Shown: positions 54,046-62,345, numbered from the stretch's first letter. The stretch: DNA of 64,000 nucleotides from Conexibacter sp. DBS9H8 (GCF_023330685.1 NZ_CP097128.1:2914001-2978000); one strand, 5' to 3'. The notes: generated from the letters alone by a model not told the origin. Numbers and translations are program-made.

Positions 54046-55049
54046 TGGACCGGGAGGCACCGGGCACGGGCGCGCCCGTGCGGACGCGGCCGCTGACCCG
54101 TGTGCTCGTGACCGGCGGGGCGGGAACGATCGGCAGCGCGGTCGTCCGGCGGCTGCTGCGCGAGCCGGAGGTGACGGTCCGCGTCGCCGACAGCCGAGCC
54201 CCGGCTGAGTGGATGGCCCGCTCCTGTGAGGTGTTCGCCGGAGACCTGCGGGATCTTGCCGTCGTCCGGCGGGCGACCAAGGGCTGCACCCACGTCATCC
54301 ACCTCGCCGCGATCGTCGGCGGTATCGCCAACTTTCACAAGCTCCCCTTCACGCTCACCGAACTCAACAACCAGGTGACGGGCACGGTCGCGCACGCGAG
54401 CATCGACGAAGGTGTGCAGCGTTTCGTCTACGTCTCCTCGAGCATGGTGTTCGAGAACGCGACCGAGTTCCCGACGACGGAGGCGTCGCTGCCGCGCTGC
54501 CCAACCCCGACCTCGGCGTACGGGTTCTCCAAACTGTCGGGCGAGGTGTACACGCGGGCCGCCCACGACCAGCACGGGCTGCCCTTCACGATCTGCCGCC
54601 CCTTCAATGCCTACGGCCCGGGAGAGCTCCCCGACCGTGACGAGCCGGGGATCGCCCATATGGTCCCGGACATCATCGCCAAGGTTCAGGCCGGCGCCTC
54701 CCCGCTGCCGATCTTCGGCTCGGGCGCCCAGACGCGTACGCTCACCCACGTCGACGACATCGCCGACGGGATCGTCGCCGCGATGCGCTCTCCAGCCGGC
54801 CTCAACGAGGACTTCAACATCTCCGCCTCCGAGGAGCGCACCGTCGCGGAGATCTGCGCCCTCATCTGGGAGGTGTGCGGGCGCGACCCCGCCGAGCTCA
54901 GCTTCGAGCATCTGCCCAGCTTCACGGTGGACGTGGTCCGCCGTTGGCCGTCGGTGGAGAAGGCCCGCACCCGGCTGGGCTGGCAGGCCCGGATCCCGCT
55001 CCGCGACGGACTCGCGGCGACCGCCGCCTGGCTCGCCGAGCAGAGCTGA
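54042..55049 (+). CDS. NAD-dependent nucleotide-sugar epimerase/dehydratase
   Basis: A 335-residue extended short-chain dehydrogenase. VLVTGGAGTIGSAVVRRLL is the NAD loop, SAYGFSKLSGEVY carries the catalytic Tyr and Lys, and RPFNAYGPGELPD is typical of UDP-sugar epimerases. ATG 54042 overlaps the stop of the dehydrogenase; a second ATG follows immediately at 54045. The pair probably makes an epimerised uronic acid-type donor. Confidence 0.87.
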   Translation: MMDREAPGTGAPVRTRPLTRVLVTGGAGTIGSAVVRRLLREPEVTVRVADSRAPAEWMARSCEVFAGDLRDLAVVRRATKGCTHVIHLAAIVGGIANFHKLPFTLTELNNQVTGTVAHASIDEGVQRFVYVSSSMVFENATEFPTTEASLPRCPTPTSAYGFSKLSGEVYTRAAHDQHGLPFTICRPFNAYGPGELPDRDEPGIAHMVPDIIAKVQAGASPLPIFGSGAQTRTLTHVDDIADGIVAAMRSPAGLNEDFNISASEERTVAEICALIWEVCGRDPAELSFEHLPSFTVDVVRRWPSVEKARTRLGWQARIPLRDGLAATAAWLAEQS

Positions 55050-55170
55050 GCCGGCGCCCCGGCCCACGACCTCGATGCGCCCCTGCCTGGGCTCGGCCTG
55101 ACGTCGTCATCCCTGGGGCGGAGTTCGCCGCGATCTGAGGCCACGACAGCTGAGCCGATCACCGCGCGGA

Positions 55171-55190
55171 CCCCTGTCCGGGGGGTTTTC
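55171..55190 (+). terminator. Terminator after the epimerase gene
   Basis: CCCC and GGGG separated by TGTCC, followed by GGTTTTC. The stem is short, but the T-tract supports a rho-independent stop. The next promoter's TATTCT begins 3 bases later. Confidence 0.45.
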
Positions 55191-55192
55191 TC

Positions 55193-55198
55193 TATTCT
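55193..55198 (+). promoter_or_regulatory. Putative -10 (TATTCT) for the 3-hydroxyacyl-CoA dehydrogenase
   Basis: It lies 62 nt before the TTG at 55261 and 11 nt before an alternative in-frame GTG at 55210. The TTG has GGGAG 5 nt away. Confidence 0.4.
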
Positions 55199-55260
55199 CC
55201 GCCGCCACGGTGGCTGGGGTCAGCCGCCGTTTGTCGTCTGACCACAGGTTGGGAGCCACA

Positions 55261-56064
55261 TTGACTGAGACGCTGGGAATCGCCGGCAGCGGGACGATCG
55301 CCTCCGGATTGGCGGTCGTCGCCTCCGCAGGCACGGATGTCGTCCTCTGGGCCCGCTCGGAGGAGTCACAGGAGCGTGTCCGCGCGGCGATCGCCAAGGG
55401 AGCGAGCCGCCACGAGGGGGCCGACCCGGGCCGGATCACCGTCACGACGGAACTGGCGGACCTCGACGCCTGCAGCTTCCTCGTCGAGGCGATCGTCGAG
55501 GATCACGCCTCCAAGGCCGCACTGCTTGCCGACCTCGCCGAACTGACCATGCACCAGAACGAGACGGCGATCCTGTCGACCACCACCTCCTCCCTGTCGG
55601 TGAGCGAACTGGCCGAGGCGAGCGGCCACCCCGAGCGGTTCGTCGGACTGCACGTGTTCAACCCGGTCCCCGTGATGAAGCTCGTGGAGGTCGTGTTCGC
55701 CCCGGCGACGAGCGAGGAGACACGTGCGCGGACACTCGCCCTCTGTGAGCAGCTCGCCAAGGTCGCGGTCATCACCCCTGACACCCCGGGGTTCGTCGTC
55801 AACCGACTGCTCTTCCCGTACCTGTTCGACGCCGCCAACTTCATGGCCGAGTCGGGGCTGGAGGCGGCCGCCATCGACGAGGCGATGAAGCTCGGGGCGG
55901 GAGTCCCGATGGGACCGCTCGCCCTCCTCGACTACGTCGGCCTCGACGTGTCCAAGGCGATCGGGGATTCACTCTCGCTCGAGACCCCCGCGCCGATGGC
56001 GGCGCTGATCGCGGAGGGAGCCCTCGGCAAGAAGGCCGGGAGGGGCTTCTACGACTACTCCTGA
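55261..56064 (+). CDS. 3-hydroxybutyryl-CoA dehydrogenase-like
   Basis: A 267-residue NAD enzyme. GIAGSGTIASGLAVVASAG is the NAD loop, VEAIVEDHASKAAL and HVFNPVPVMKLVEVV carry the catalytic His-Glu region, and TPGFVVNRLLFPYL precedes the C-terminal dimer domain. It oxidises 3-hydroxyacyl-CoA in beta-oxidation or polyester metabolism. TTG 55261 is chosen for its GGGAG at -10; GTG 55210, 11 nt after TATTCT, would add 17 residues and cannot be excluded. Confidence 0.85.
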   Translation: MTETLGIAGSGTIASGLAVVASAGTDVVLWARSEESQERVRAAIAKGASRHEGADPGRITVTTELADLDACSFLVEAIVEDHASKAALLADLAELTMHQNETAILSTTTSSLSVSELAEASGHPERFVGLHVFNPVPVMKLVEVVFAPATSEETRARTLALCEQLAKVAVITPDTPGFVVNRLLFPYLFDAANFMAESGLEAAAIDEAMKLGAGVPMGPLALLDYVGLDVSKAIGDSLSLETPAPMAALIAEGALGKKAGRGFYDYS

Positions 56065-56144
56065 TCCAGACGCGGGGGAGGATCCGCACACGCCACTGAG
56101 ACGGGCCGTCACGGATTCCTCCTCCCTTTGGCTGATCCCTAACA

Positions 56145-56161
56145 AACCTTTAGCAAAGGTT
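56145..56161. repeat. Inverted repeat AACCTTT/AAAGGTT
   Basis: Seven-base arms around AGC, in an AT-richer patch than the surroundings; it could be a protein-binding site or part of an RNA. Confidence 0.4.
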
Positions 56162-56227
56162 GAGGCGGGAGGCGCATTCTCCTGAGTGCGACGTACCTCA
56201 AAGCAGCACCTCCTCCCCCAGAAGCAC

Positions 56228-56258
56228 GAAACCGGCCTGTCCCCAGCAGGCCGGTTTC
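56228..56258. terminator. Strong bidirectional terminator hairpin
   Basis: GAAACCGGCCTG (56228-56239) pairs perfectly over 12 bp with CAGGCCGGTTTC (56247-56258) around a 7-nt loop; CGTTTAAG follows. The best rho-independent candidate in the window. Confidence 0.75.
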
Positions 56259-56311
56259 CGTTTAAGCGCGCCGGTTGCCGCCCGGACCGAGCCCGCCGGC
56301 CCTTAACGTCG

Positions 56312-56337
56312 TGAAGCCGGCCCGAAGGCCGGCTTCA
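56312..56337. terminator. Second hairpin with CGAA loop
   Basis: TGAAGCCGGCC and GGCCGGCTTCA pair perfectly over 11 bp around CGAA, a stable tetraloop, followed by a CT-rich run. It may stop transcription from the minus-strand gene. Confidence 0.6.
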
Positions 56338-56501
56338 TCTCTCCTCTCAACCACCGGGAACTACTTGGGCTGAATCGCAGGAGACCTGCGACGTTCGCCG
56401 GCGCTTTCTCGCCATACTAACAACTGAGACGCATCTCACGCAACCTGACCCGATCTGTGTGCGAACGGCATCCCGAATGCCCCTCCGAACGCCGCAGCCG
56501 C

Positions 56502-57818
56502 TCAGACCGCGGAGTCGCTGCCGGCTGGATCGGGAAGAACCTGACGGATCCGCACCGCCTCGACCCGGTTCTGGCGGACCGCCTCAACCCGCACGTTGAG
56601 GCCGTTGGCGTCGATCTGATCGCCCCGCTTGGGGAGGCGGCCGAGCTCGGCGAAGACGAACCCGCCGACCGAGTTGTACGCGTCGGTGTCCGCCGGAAGC
56701 GCGAGCCCGTAGTCCTCGAGGTCGGCGACGGGGACGTGACCACGCACGAACCAGTCGCCGTTCGCGAGCCGTCGCACCGCCCCGCCGGCCGGATCGGTCT
56801 CATCAAAGACCTCCCCGACGATCTCCTCGATGATGTCCTCAGTCGTGACGATCCCGGCGGTGCGGCCGTACTCGTCGACGACGATCGCCAGCTCGGTCCG
56901 CTCGCGCTGGAGATCGGCGAGAAGGTCGTCGAGCGGCTTGGTCTCGGGGACGATCGGCGCCTGCCGAACCCGTTCGGCGAAGGAGGCCGCCGAGCCGCGC
57001 TCGAGCAGCACCTTGACGAGCTGGTTGACGTGCACGATCCCCCGGACCTGGTCCTCGTCCCCGTTCTCGGTCACCACGAGCCGTGAGTGGCCGGTTGAGA
57101 TGCACGTCTCGAGCGCCTCGGCGACGGTCGCGGCGACGTCGACGGTGACGACGGCGGGGATCGGGGTCATCACCTGGCGCGCCTCCTGCTCGTGCAGGTC
57201 AAAGACGCCAGAGAGCATCTGGGCCGCGCCGGCGTCGAGCTGCCCGCCGGTCTGTGACTGGGCGATGATCCGCCGCAGTTCCTCGGGGGTGCCCGCCTCC
57301 GGCTCGGCCCGCGGGTCGGTGCCGAGGCGGCGCAGCATCCACTCAGAGGAGACGTTCAGGGTGACGATGAACGGCTTGAAGCTCCAGATGAAGGCGGCCA
57401 TCACCGGCGCGATCCAGACGACCATCCCCTCCGCGTGCTGGATCGTGTAGAGCTTGGGGACGATCTCTCCGAGCGTGCTTTGGACGAAGGTGATCAGCAG
57501 ATAGGCGACGATCACCGCGACGACGACCACCGCTCCGGGGACGGGGGCGCCGAAGGCGAGCTCGAGCGCGTGGGCGATCGCCGGCTCCCCGAGCGCGCCG
57601 ATCCCGATCGACACCATCGTGATCCCCACCTGACACGCGGAGATGTAGTCGCCGAGGTGATCGAGCTGGCCGAGGGCGGTCCGCGCGCCGCGCGAGCCCT
57701 CCTCTGCGAGCGCCTCCAGTCGCGCCCGGCGCGACCGGACCATGGCGTATTCCGCGATCACGAAGAACGCGTTGACGAGGACCAGTACCCCCGTGAGGAT
57801 TATGAGGAGCGCCTTCAC
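56502..57818 (-). CDS. CNNM/HlyC-family membrane protein with CBS domains
   Basis: 438 residues. The N-terminal DUF21 membrane domain (about 1-150) has four helices, from LIILTGVLVLVNAFFVIAEY. Two CBS domains follow (VMTPIPAVVTVDVAATVAE and LAIVVDEYGRTAGIVTTEDI), and the C-terminal CorC/HlyC domain ends with DAYNSVGGFVFAELGRLPKRGD. Family members transport or sense Mg2+/Co2+. The GTG at 57818 gives the conserved start; a possible 12-codon leader ORF ends over it. A -10-like TAGCCT is at 57869-57874. Confidence 0.88.
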   Translation of the reverse strand: MKALLIILTGVLVLVNAFFVIAEYAMVRSRRARLEALAEEGSRGARTALGQLDHLGDYISACQVGITMVSIGIGALGEPAIAHALELAFGAPVPGAVVVVAVIVAYLLITFVQSTLGEIVPKLYTIQHAEGMVVWIAPVMAAFIWSFKPFIVTLNVSSEWMLRRLGTDPRAEPEAGTPEELRRIIAQSQTGGQLDAGAAQMLSGVFDLHEQEARQVMTPIPAVVTVDVAATVAEALETCISTGHSRLVVTENGDEDQVRGIVHVNQLVKVLLERGSAASFAERVRQAPIVPETKPLDDLLADLQRERTELAIVVDEYGRTAGIVTTEDIIEEIVGEVFDETDPAGGAVRRLANGDWFVRGHVPVADLEDYGLALPADTDAYNSVGGFVFAELGRLPKRGDQIDANGLNVRVEAVRQNRVEAVRIRQVLPDPAGSDSAV

Positions 57819-57853
57819 GGGCGCCCGTTACTTCGCGATGGGTCGTCGTCCAT
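57815..57853 (-). CDS. Possible 12-codon leader ORF before the CNNM gene
   Basis: ATG 57853 encodes MDDDPSRSNGRP, and its TGA overlaps the GTG start as GTGA. TAGCCT lies 15 nt upstream. It may be chance. Confidence 0.2.
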   Translation of the reverse strand: MDDDPSRSNGRP

Positions 57854-57937
57854 GTGAATGCGACTGCGAGGCTAAGGTATCAGCCCGCCCCCCCGTGCCC
57901 GCAACGCCCACCGCCCGGGCCGCGGCCGGCGCCCAGC

Positions 57938-58231
57938 TCAGCCGCCGCCGAGGACCCCGTCGATCCGCTCGGCGAGGGCGAGGTCCGCGGCGGTCAGCCC
58001 GCCCGCCGAATGGGTGCTGAGAGTGATCCTCAGTCGGTTCCAGCCGTGCACAAGCAGGTCGGGATGGTGGTTGGCCGCCTCGGCGAGCTCGGCGACCTGG
58101 TTGACCGCGGCGATGACGGCCAGGAAGTTCTCCCGTTGGAGGTCACGGACGATCGTCTCCCCCTCTCGGTGCCAGGCGGTCCCGGTGAGACCACTGGCGA
58201 TCTGCTCGTCGGTGAGGCGCGTGTCTGTCAT
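57938..58231 (-). CDS. Pterin-4a-carbinolamine dehydratase
   Basis: A 97-residue enzyme that regenerates the quinonoid pterin cofactor after aromatic amino-acid hydroxylation. The signature is ANHHPDLLVHGWNRLRITL (about 53-71) followed by STHSAGGLTAADLALAERID. Full family length. GGAGG lies 9 nt before the ATG. No phenylalanine hydroxylase is nearby. Start codon only 14 bases from the divergent gene. Confidence 0.9.
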   Translation of the reverse strand: MTDTRLTDEQIASGLTGTAWHREGETIVRDLQRENFLAVIAAVNQVAELAEAANHHPDLLVHGWNRLRITLSTHSAGGLTAADLALAERIDGVLGGG

Positions 58232-58236
58232 ATGGT
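58231..58236 (+). promoter_or_regulatory. -10 hexamer TATGGT, predicted leaderless start of the BtuF-like gene
   Basis: It stands 9 nt before the ATG at 58246. It overlaps the start codon of the divergent dehydratase by one base. Confidence 0.5.
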
Positions 58237-58245
58237 GTTCCCTCC

Positions 58246-59169
58246 ATGCGGATCGTCAGCCTGGTTCCCTCAGCCACCGAGATGCTGTTCGCTCTTGGAC
58301 TCAATGATGACGTCGTCGGCGTCACCCACGAGTGTGACCACCCGGCCGAGGCCCGGGAACTGCCCCGTGTGACCCGTCCGGCGCTCGCGGCGGGGCTGAC
58401 CAGCGCCGAGATCGACGCCGCCGTCAAAGCGGGGGCGCGAACGGGGGCGCCGACCTCGACGCTCGACACCGAGGCGCTGCACGACCTCCAGCCGGACCTC
58501 ATCGTCACCCAGTCGCTCTGCAGCGTCTGTGCGGTGAGCGTCGAGGACGTGCGGGCCCTCGCGGAGGAGATCGACTCCCAGCCACTCGTGATCGCGCTCG
58601 ATCCCCACACGTTCGGGGAGGTGCTCGCCGACCTGCGCACCCTCGCGCAGGCGACCGACACCCGGGACGAGGCGGTCGACCTGATCCGCGAGATCTCCGC
58701 CCGGATCGACCGGGTGCGTCTGGCCGTCCGAGGGGCCGAGCGGCCGCGGGTCGTCGCCCTCGAATGGCTCGACCCGCCCTACGGCGCCGGGCACTGGGTG
58801 CCCCAGCTGATCGAGCTCGCCGGCGGTGAGGACGTCCTCGGGTTCGCGGGGGAGGCCTCAGAGGAGACGACCTGGGCACACATCGGCGCGATCACCCCGG
58901 ACCGGGTGATCGTGATGCCGTGTGGCTACAGCGCGGAGATCGCCCACCGAGAGGCGGAGATGCACCGGAACGAGCTCAGCGCGCTCGGTGTCGGTCAGAT
59001 CGTCGCCGTCGACGCCGACGCCTACTTCTCCCGTCCCGGGCCGCGTCTCGTCGACGGCCTCGAACTGCTCGCCCACATCCTCCACCCGGACCGGATCGAG
59101 GCTCCCGCCGATCCGGATGCCCGCGCTCTTGTGGTGCACTGGCCCGACGCCGGGCCCGGCCGTGGCTGA
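58246..59169 (+). CDS. Cobalamin-binding (BtuF-like) protein without a signal peptide
   Basis: 307 residues of the ABC substrate-binding helical-backbone fold: RIVSLVPSATEMLFALGLND, then VGVTHECDHPAEA and DLIVTQSLCSVCAVS with the cysteines typical of cytosolic 'cobalamin-binding' homologues, and WLDPPYGAGHWVPQLIELAG. With no signal or lipobox and a leaderless start, it is probably cytosolic, not a transporter part. The following glycosyltransferase overlaps its stop by 8 bases. Confidence 0.82.
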   Translation: MRIVSLVPSATEMLFALGLNDDVVGVTHECDHPAEARELPRVTRPALAAGLTSAEIDAAVKAGARTGAPTSTLDTEALHDLQPDLIVTQSLCSVCAVSVEDVRALAEEIDSQPLVIALDPHTFGEVLADLRTLAQATDTRDEAVDLIREISARIDRVRLAVRGAERPRVVALEWLDPPYGAGHWVPQLIELAGGEDVLGFAGEASEETTWAHIGAITPDRVIVMPCGYSAEIAHREAEMHRNELSALGVGQIVAVDADAYFSRPGPRLVDGLELLAHILHPDRIEAPADPDARALVVHWPDAGPGRG

Positions 59170-60349
59170 CCCGACCCGCGGCCGTGGCCCGCGGCCCCGC
59201 GGGGCCGCGGTCGGACCCACCACCGTCCTCTACCTCCACTCCTCCACCGGCCGCTACGGCGCCGACCGCCAACTCGCACTCATCCTCGCGGGACTCGATC
59301 GCGACCACTACCGCCCCATCGTCGTCCTGCCCGACGCGACGGGACCGCTGGTCGGCGACCTCACCCGCGCGGGAGTCGAGGTGATCGTGATGCCGCTCGC
59401 CGTCGTGCGCCGCGGCGCCACGACCCCGACCGGGCTCGCCCGGCTCAGCGTTCGCGCCGCGGCCGACGCCGCGGCCCTTGCGCGGCTCATCCGCTCCCGG
59501 CGGGTCGCGCTCGTGCACTCCAACACCTCGGTGCTGCTCGGCGGCGCCGCCGCGGCGGCCCTCACCGGGGTTCCCCACGTCTGGCACATCCGCGAGATCT
59601 ACGCGCGTTGGGACCGGTTGTGGCCGTACTACCGACGCCTGCTCGCCTCCGCCGCGGCACTGCCGTGCGTGTCGGTGGCCGCTTCGGTGCCCTTTGGGGG
59701 CAGTGAGCGGGTGACGGTCATCCATGACGGGCTCGCGGTCGCCCCCCGGCGGACTCAGCGCGGGATCGCCCGGGCCCGGCTCGCCCTCCCCCAGGACCGG
59801 CCGCTCGCCGCTGTCGTCGGCCGGGTCAGTGATTGGAAGGGCCAGGATCAGCTGATCCTGGCCCTCGCGACCGCCGAATTGACCGAGCGCGGCGTGCACG
59901 GGCTCATCGCCGGTGACGCGTGGCCCGGCGCCGAGGAGCGGCTCGCCTCCGTCCACCGGCTCGCCGCCGACCTCGGCGTCAGCGACCGGGTGCACTTCCG
60001 TGGCTTCGTGGAGCCGGTCGCCGACGTCTACGGTGCCGCCGACGTGATCGCCGTCCCGTCGACCGCGCCGGACCCGCTCCCGGGTGCGGCCGTGGAGGCC
60101 GCGGCCGCCGGTGCGGCCGTCGTCGCCGCCGCCCACGGCGGCCTGCCCGAGATCATCACGGACGCCGTCACCGGCCGGCTCGTGCCGCCCGGCGACCCCG
60201 ACGCCCTCGCCCACGCCGTCGCCGGCCTGATCGACGAACCGCGCCGTCGGGCCACCCTCGGCGCCGCCGCCTCCCGGGACGTGCGCCGGCGCTTTGCCCC
60301 GGCGCGCATGCACGCCGCGGTCGCCGCGCTGTATGGCGAGCTGACCTGA
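59162..60349 (+). CDS. GT4/GT-B glycosyltransferase
   Basis: 395 residues from GTG 59162, overlapping the upstream stop by 8 bases. After an Arg/Pro-rich lead, VLYLHSSTGRYGADRQLALI is the acceptor side. AAVVGRVSDWKGQDQLILAL and PLPGAAVEAAAAGAAVVAAA are the donor side; the second replaces the usual PE-G-x-P with a PLPG form. A 28-bp perfect palindrome lies in the WKGQDQLILA coding region. Substrate unknown. Confidence 0.86.
   Translation: MADPTRGRGPRPRGAAVGPTTVLYLHSSTGRYGADRQLALILAGLDRDHYRPIVVLPDATGPLVGDLTRAGVEVIVMPLAVVRRGATTPTGLARLSVRAAADAAALARLIRSRRVALVHSNTSVLLGGAAAAALTGVPHVWHIREIYARWDRLWPYYRRLLASAAALPCVSVAASVPFGGSERVTVIHDGLAVAPRRTQRGIARARLALPQDRPLAAVVGRVSDWKGQDQLILALATAELTERGVHGLIAGDAWPGAEERLASVHRLAADLGVSDRVHFRGFVEPVADVYGAADVIAVPSTAPDPLPGAAVEAAAAGAAVVAAAHGGLPEIITDAVTGRLVPPGDPDALAHAVAGLIDEPRRRATLGAAASRDVRRRFAPARMHAAVAALYGELT
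59838..59865. repeat. 28-bp perfect palindrome inside the glycosyltransferase gene
   Basis: The half-site AGGGCCAGGATCAG (59838-59851) is followed immediately by its exact complement (59852-59865), with no spacer. Confidence 0.85.
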
Positions 60350-60448
60350 ACCGGAGTGACGGGGCTCGGGCTGCCCATGCCCGAACCGTGGTCGACGCAC
60401 CGGGTCGGTGGACCGACGCCCGCCGGTACCGACGGGCGAGCGGCAGCC

Positions 60449-61330
60449 CTACAGGGTGAAGCCGTTGGGGGTGAGACCGGTCCCGCCGGCGACGGCGACC
60501 GCGCCGATCACCGAGACGATCGCGATCACCAGGCAGGCGCCGAACACCCAGGCGCGCCGGCTGCGGTGCTGCCCCCATTCGGTGACGGCGAGGCCGCCGA
60601 GGATCCCCGCGAGCAGCCCGCCGAGGTGGCCGCCGATGGAGACGTTCGCAATGGTGAGGTCGAAGATGAGGTTGATCGCGAGCATCGGCCCGAGCCCGCT
60701 CTGCCAGATCGGGATACCGCGCTTGTAAGCGACGACGATCAGCGCGCCGAAGATCCCGAAGATCGCCGTCGACGCGCCGATCGTCGGTACGTTCGGCTCG
60801 AACAGGAGCGCCCCGAAGGAGCCGGCGAGCAGGGAGGAGAAGTAGATCGCCAGGTAGTTGGCGCGGCCGATGGCCGGCTCGAGCACGCGGCCGACGAACC
60901 ACAGCGAGATCATGTTCAGGCCGATGTGGAGCAGCCCGGCGTGGAGGAAGCCGGAGGTCAGCAACCGCCAGTACTGGTGGTCGCCGTTGAAGGGAGCCGG
61001 GTACGGGTTGTGTCCGGTGAGGGCGAGCCCGAACAGGGCGCCGTGGTCGAAGACCCAGCCGGAGTCGCGGCCGCCGAGGGTGACGCCGGTCGCCAGCTCC
61101 GCGAAGAACACGACGACGTTGATCGTGATGAGCACGTTGGTCGCACTCCAGCGCCCCGACACTCCGAAGCTCGGGCCCGCTACCCGCCGCACCTGCGTGC
61201 GCTGGCGCGCGCACTCGGGGCAGCGCATCCCGACGCTCGTCGGCGTCATGCAGTCCGGACAGATCGGCCGCCCACAGCTCGAGCAGGAGACACCGGTCTC
61301 CCGGCTGGGATGCTTGTAACAGAACGCCAC
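60449..61330 (-). CDS. Rhomboid intramembrane protease with N-terminal zinc-binding domain
   Basis: 293 residues. The N-terminal 45 residues hold four CxxC-type clusters (CYKH, CSSC, CPDC, CPEC), a B-box-like zinc module. About six membrane helices follow, with catalytic Ser in IGASTAIFGIFGA and His in IGGHLGGLLAGIL, plus GFLHAGLLHIGLNM. It cleaves membrane proteins within the bilayer. The start is GTG with TAGCTT 9 nt upstream. Confidence 0.9.
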   Translation of the reverse strand: MAFCYKHPSRETGVSCSSCGRPICPDCMTPTSVGMRCPECARQRTQVRRVAGPSFGVSGRWSATNVLITINVVVFFAELATGVTLGGRDSGWVFDHGALFGLALTGHNPYPAPFNGDHQYWRLLTSGFLHAGLLHIGLNMISLWFVGRVLEPAIGRANYLAIYFSSLLAGSFGALLFEPNVPTIGASTAIFGIFGALIVVAYKRGIPIWQSGLGPMLAINLIFDLTIANVSIGGHLGGLLAGILGGLAVTEWGQHRSRRAWVFGACLVIAIVSVIGAVAVAGGTGLTPNGFTL

Positions 61331-61339
61331 GGCGGGCCC

Positions 61340-61345
61340 AAGCTA
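61340..61345 (-). promoter_or_regulatory. -10 hexamer TAGCTT, predicted leaderless rhomboid start
   Basis: It stands 9 nt before the GTG at 61330. Confidence 0.5.
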
Positions 61346-61433
61346 GCAGCGCCGGTGAAGAAGATCGCTACGCCGGCGGCCGGGCGCCGAACACCGCGGC
61401 ACCCGCGAGCGGCGCCAAACGCCTGAGCAGGCT

Positions 61434-61769
61434 TCAGCGGCGGATCCGGCGGGTCTCGTGCACGGCGTCGGCGAGGGTACGCTCCGCGAGCTCACGGAGG
61501 CTCGCGGACTCGCTGACCCGGTCACCGTGACCCTGGCGCAGACGGAGTGCGACGAGGGCGGAGCCGGCGGTGACGGTGACGAGCGCGGCGGCGGCCGGGG
61601 CGATCCAGTGGCGCGGGTCACGCATCGCCGACAGCTCCCAGCCCTCGAGCTCCTCATAGGCGGCGTCGGTCCAGTCGACGAGCCGCACCTGCAGCTCGTC
61701 GAGGAGGTCGTCGGGGGCGGAGGGCTCGACCGGTGAGAGCGCCTCTCGCAGCAGCGCCTCGAGGTTCAT
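61434..61769 (-). CDS. Single-TM partner of the ECF sigma factor
   Basis: 111 residues. A Leu/Glu-rich cytosolic part (LLDELQVRLVDWTDAAYEEL) precedes one membrane helix (WIAPAAAALVTVTAGSALVAL, about 57-77) and a charged tail. The ATG overlaps the sigma stop as ATGA, so it is coupled and probably an anti-sigma factor, although it lacks the H-x3-C-x2-C zinc motif. Confidence 0.7.
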   Translation of the reverse strand: MNLEALLREALSPVEPSAPDDLLDELQVRLVDWTDAAYEELEGWELSAMRDPRHWIAPAAAALVTVTAGSALVALRLRQGHGDRVSESASLRELAERTLADAVHETRRIRR

Positions 61770-62311
61770 CGGGCCGCCCCCTGGGCTGCCACGATGCCCT
61801 CGAGTTGGCGGATCGCCCGGTGCAGCAGCACCTTCGTCGCCCCGTCGCTACGACCGAGCGCGCGGGCGATCTCCCGGTTGTCCATGCCGAGGGCGAAGCG
61901 CATGATCAGCGCCTCCCGGCGATCGTCGGGGAGCTGGCGGACCCCGTCGAGGATCGCCTTGAGCTCCTCCCGGCCCTCGACGAGCGACTCAGTCGTGTGC
62001 GTCGCCGCGATCATGCCGGCGTCCTCGATCGCCGACTCCGGCTTGCGCGCCCGGTCCCGGTAGAAGTTGGCCGCGAGGTTGTGGGCGATCCGGATGAGCC
62101 AGGGACGCAGCGGACGGCCGTCAGACTCGCGCATCGCGCGGTCAAGGTGCCGGTAGGCCTGCAGGAAGGTCTGCTCGGTGAGGTCCTCGGCGTCGTGGTG
62201 GTTGCCGACGCGGTAGTAGCTGTAGGAGTACACGTCACGGACGTGAGCGCGGTAGAGATCGCTGAAGGCCGCATCCAGCTCGGCCTTACTCGTCGTTGTC
62301 TCGGTCGCCAC
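61766..62311 (-). CDS. ECF-type RNA polymerase sigma factor
   Basis: 181 residues. Region 2 is LYRAHVRDVYSYSYYRVGNH then AEDLTEQTFLQAYRHLDR (about 27-58), with WLIRIAHNLAANFYRDRAR as region 2.3-2.4. Region 4 is LPDDRREALIMRFALGMDNR then EIARALGRSDGATKVLLHRA. The GTG start has TATTCT 10 nt upstream. Its partner gene is coupled downstream. Confidence 0.92.
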   Translation of the reverse strand: MATETTTSKAELDAAFSDLYRAHVRDVYSYSYYRVGNHHDAEDLTEQTFLQAYRHLDRAMRESDGRPLRPWLIRIAHNLAANFYRDRARKPESAIEDAGMIAATHTTESLVEGREELKAILDGVRQLPDDRREALIMRFALGMDNREIARALGRSDGATKVLLHRAIRQLEGIVAAQGAAR

Positions 62312-62321
62312 GGCATCTCAG

Positions 62322-62327
62322 AGAATA
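62322..62327 (-). promoter_or_regulatory. -10 hexamer TATTCT, predicted leaderless sigma-factor start
   Basis: It stands 10 nt before the GTG at 62311. Confidence 0.45.
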
Positions 62328-62345
62328 GGCGCCCCCCGGCGCCCG

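Larger units (their letters stand above)
56065..56501. other. 437-bp gene-free region with three inverted repeats
   Basis: It lies between two convergent genes. It contains AACCTTT-AGC-AAAGGTT (56145-56161) and two long perfect hairpins (56228-56258 and 56312-56337). No convincing protein gene is seen: short frames run through the hairpins. Besides terminating both flanking genes, it could encode a small RNA. Confidence 0.55.

Noticed and set aside
60350..60448. A gene in the 99-bp gap between convergent glycosyltransferase and rhomboid genes
   Set aside because: No start with a promoter or ribosome-binding site, and no conserved-looking frame.
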